Source: Actinomycetota bacterium
GTDB taxonomy: Bacteria > Actinomycetota > Actinomycetes > Streptosporangiales > Streptosporangiaceae
Length of the DNA stretch: 6,108 nt
Assembly: GCA_003140115.1 (NCBI GenBank)
Contig: PLIQ01000332.1
Span: 1 to 6,108, forward strand
Reading direction: 5' to 3'
Shown: one piece after another, positions 4,458-6,108 of the stretch
How positions within the stretch are numbered: the first letter of the stretch is position 1
How the letters are laid out: every line of letters starts with the position of its first letter
Notes under the pieces: model-generated
The model's input: only the letters and a program-made list of their open reading frames with translations
The model's database searches: none
Told to the model about the DNA's origin: nothing
Made by a program: the position numbers and the translations under genes

Positions 4458-6108
4458 ATGCCGTCCACGAGGAAGGGGCGGTGGCAGCAGGCCACCGCGC
4501 TGGTGAGTCTGAGCACGTGCGGTGCGATGACCGGATTCTCCGTCGCGCACGGCACGGTCGCCGATCTCACCTCACCCAGCAGCGTCCCGGTCAAACTGAT
4601 GGCGCTGAACAAGCCGGCCGGGTCGCCCGCGGCTAGCGACAGCGCGCTGCGGGCCGCGATCGTCAAGGCGGCACGGCAGTACCTGGGCCTCGCGCAAAGC
4701 CGCTCGCCAGCGGCTATGGAGGAGCTGATCTGGCAGAACGACAGCATCGACGGCGTGGACCACGGTGAATCGTGTGCGGCGTTCGCCAGCCTGACGCTCG
4801 AGGCCGGCGCCCAGGCGACGGGCCAGCAGAGCTGGGTGACGGGCGGTTCGACGTATCCGTGGCCGGTGCACTCGTGGGTTGACTCCCGGGTCGACCCCAA
4901 TCCCGAGTCGCTGGGCGTGACCTCGATCCTGCAGGACGCGCAGGCGCATAACCGCTGGCATCCGCTCGGCGACGGCTACACCCCCCAGCCCGGAGACTGG
5001 GTGCTGTTCGACGGGCACGTCGAGGTGGTCACGAAGTACGCCGGCGGAGTCCTGTACACCATCGGTGGCGACTCCATGCCGAACATGTCGGTCAACGCGC
5101 ACGAATACGACGGTCCGCTGGCCGAGCAGGGCGTGACCGGATTCGTCAATAACGGCGTGCTGCTCAGCGCGGTCAGCCAGGCTTCGGGCGGCGCGCAGGG
5201 GCGGTCCGCGGCGGCTGGTGAGGCGGCTCAGGGAGGTTCGTCTACCGCGCAGAGCCAGCCGGTGCAGGGACAGGCCGACATCCCGGGCACGGCCATGCCC
5301 GCTCTCAGCCTGGCCGGCACGGCGCAGTCCGGCGGTCAGTTGCAGGCGGCGCCCTCGGCCGCCGCTGGCAGCGCGGGCGCCGGCAGCGCGGGCGCCGCTG
5401 GTACGTCCTCGGCCGGAACGGCGGCCGCCGGGATGGCGATAACCGCGACGGCGAGCATTCCCGGAGCGGCGCCGATCGCGGGCAGCGTGATCAGCTACTC
5501 GTCGGTTATCCCAAGCGCACGGTACAGCCGGAGCCAGGCCGCGCCGAGTACCGCGTCCGTGCCTGACACGTCGGCGCAGCAGGCGTTCATCGCGGAGGTG
5601 GCGCCGGGCGCGCTGGCGGCACAGCATCAGTACGGCATCCCGGCCGCGGTCACGATCGCGCAGGCGATCGATGAGTCGGGCTGGGGCCAGAGCATGCTCG
5701 CGGCCCAGGACCACAACCTGTTCGGGATCAAGGGGACGGGCCCGGCGGGTTCGGTGGAGCGGCCGACGCAGGAATACGAGAACGGCCAGCCGGTGACGGT
5801 GAACGCACCGTTCCGGGTCTATTCCGACGTGGCGCAGAGCATCACCGATCACAGCCTGCTGCTGGCCACCGGGTCGGCGTACCAGCAGGCCATGGCCGAC
5901 CGCCGCTCCCCCGACGCGTTCGCCAACGACCTGACCGGCGTCTACGCCACCGACCCGAATTACGGCGCCAACCTGATCACGATCATGCGGCAGTTCAACC
6001 TGTACCGCTTCGACGCCGGGACCTCGGCGGCTCACGGCGCGGCCACGGTGAGCCGATCGGCGGCTGAGAGCGGCTCGGGGCAGAGCGGAGCGGGGCAGAA
6101 CGGAGCGG
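4458..6108 (+). CDS. Secreted two-domain peptidoglycan hydrolase: CHAP plus GH73-type glucosaminidase (C-terminus beyond window)
   Basis: The frame is open for 550 codons from ATG 4458 to the window end. Seen: a signal-peptide-like start (basic residues 5-8, hydrophobic core about 12-30). Next is a CHAP domain (about 64-235) with candidate nucleophile Cys106 in GESCAAFAS, His187 in DGHVEVV after the PGDWVLF strand, and Asp205 in IGGDS. An Ala/Gly/Ser-rich linker spans about 240-370. A glucosaminidase domain follows (about 372-519) with Glu406 in DESGWG, NLFGIKG at 420-426 and YATDPNYG at 496-503. A Gly/Gln/Ala-rich tail runs off the edge. Family knowledge: CHAP enzymes cut peptide or amide bonds of peptidoglycan, and GH73 enzymes cut the glycan strand after N-acetylglucosamine. 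Both catalytic sets look intact. The protein should act outside the cell on the wall. It probably shares a transcript with the membrane protein upstream. It may be a free hydrolase or the wall-opening component of a secretion or conjugation system; local sequence does not decide. Confidence 0.93.
   Translation, partial: MPSTRKGRWQQATALVSLSTCGAMTGFSVAHGTVADLTSPSSVPVKLMALNKPAGSPAASDSALRAAIVKAARQYLGLAQSRSPAAMEELIWQNDSIDGVDHGESCAAFASLTLEAGAQATGQQSWVTGGSTYPWPVHSWVDSRVDPNPESLGVTSILQDAQAHNRWHPLGDGYTPQPGDWVLFDGHVEVVTKYAGGVLYTIGGDSMPNMSVNAHEYDGPLAEQGVTGFVNNGVLLSAVSQASGGAQGRSAAAGEAAQGGSSTAQSQPVQGQADIPGTAMPALSLAGTAQSGGQLQAAPSAAAGSAGAGSAGAAGTSSAGTAAAGMAITATASIPGAAPIAGSVISYSSVIPSARYSRSQAAPSTASVPDTSAQQAFIAEVAPGALAAQHQYGIPAAVTIAQAIDESGWGQSMLAAQDHNLFGIKGTGPAGSVERPTQEYENGQPVTVNAPFRVYSDVAQSITDHSLLLATGSAYQQAMADRRSPDAFANDLTGVYATDPNYGANLITIMRQFNLYRFDAGTSAAHGAATVSRSAAESGSGQSGAGQNGA
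5367..5396 (+). repeat. Two perfect 15-base repeats (GSAGA) in the interdomain linker
   Basis: GGCAGCGCGGGCGCC occurs twice without a gap (5367-5381, 5382-5396) and encodes Gly-Ser-Ala-Gly-Ala twice. It sits in the flexible linker between the CHAP and glucosaminidase domains. Confidence 0.85.
6076..6108 (+). repeat. 15-base tandem repeats in the C-terminal tail, cut by the window edge
   Basis: Two near-identical 15-base units (6076-6090 and 6091-6105, one mismatch) encode a Gly-Gln-Ser/Asn-Gly-Ala pattern, and a third appears to begin at 6106. The array may continue beyond the window and looks like a flexible, possibly wall-spanning tail. Confidence 0.7.

Noticed and set aside
3350..4550. 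Minus-strand frames (3350-3958, 3756-4550, 4004-4210)
   Set aside because: They are shadows of the membrane-protein gene. Repeated motifs in them are merely the reverse reading of the 24-base repeats.
4572..6035. Long minus-strand open frame (487 codons) opposite the CHAP/glucosaminidase gene
   Set aside because: Its translation is Arg/Gly/Ala-rich with no domain, while the plus strand carries CHAP and GH73 motifs throughout. It is a shadow frame of GC-rich DNA.
1..6108. tRNA, rRNA, insertion sequence or attachment site
   Set aside because: I saw no tRNA cloverleaf, rRNA segment, transposase motif or flanking inverted repeats with target duplications. By eye this search is not exhaustive.

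Overview
The window comes from a high-GC actinomycete. Four long reading frames have strongly G/C-biased third codon positions, and purine-rich Shine-Dalgarno sequences precede two of them. The only clearly AT-rich DNA is intergenic. The species cannot be named from this sequence alone; a filamentous, Streptosporangiales- or Catenulisporales-like actinomycete would fit.

Layout: two genes point left and two point right, diverging from about 3031-3230. On the left arm (minus strand), a compact alpha/beta hydrolase (3030 to 2380) comes first. It is followed by about 240 bases of regulatory DNA and then a large gene (2139 down past base 1, so its C-terminus is missing). That gene encodes a P-loop STAND/NB-ARC-like ATPase joined to one membrane segment and a C-terminal domain predicted to lie outside the membrane. 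Its frame has no stop across 713 codons. It carries two rare TTA leucine codons within its first 37 codons.

On the right arm (plus strand), a single-pass membrane protein (3231-4388) has a short acidic coiled-coil-like N-terminus, four tandem octapeptide repeats and a four-cysteine ectodomain. Parts of that ectodomain read like a lytic-transglycosylase/lysozyme fold without the usual catalytic Glu. After 69 bases comes a secreted peptidoglycan hydrolase (4458 to beyond the window end) with an N-terminal CHAP domain and a GH73-type glucosaminidase domain. Both domains keep their catalytic residues.

Functional reading (inference): the right arm looks like a cell-envelope pair, a membrane-anchored non-catalytic lysozyme-like protein with a two-domain wall hydrolase. 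Such pairs suit wall remodelling or local wall opening for a secretion or conjugation apparatus. The left arm holds a membrane-tethered signalling-type ATPase that could sense something outside the cell. Whether the two arms form one system cannot be settled here. The most notable points are the transmembrane STAND-like architecture with TTA codons, the degenerate lysozyme-like ectodomain, and the palindrome-dense divergent control region.
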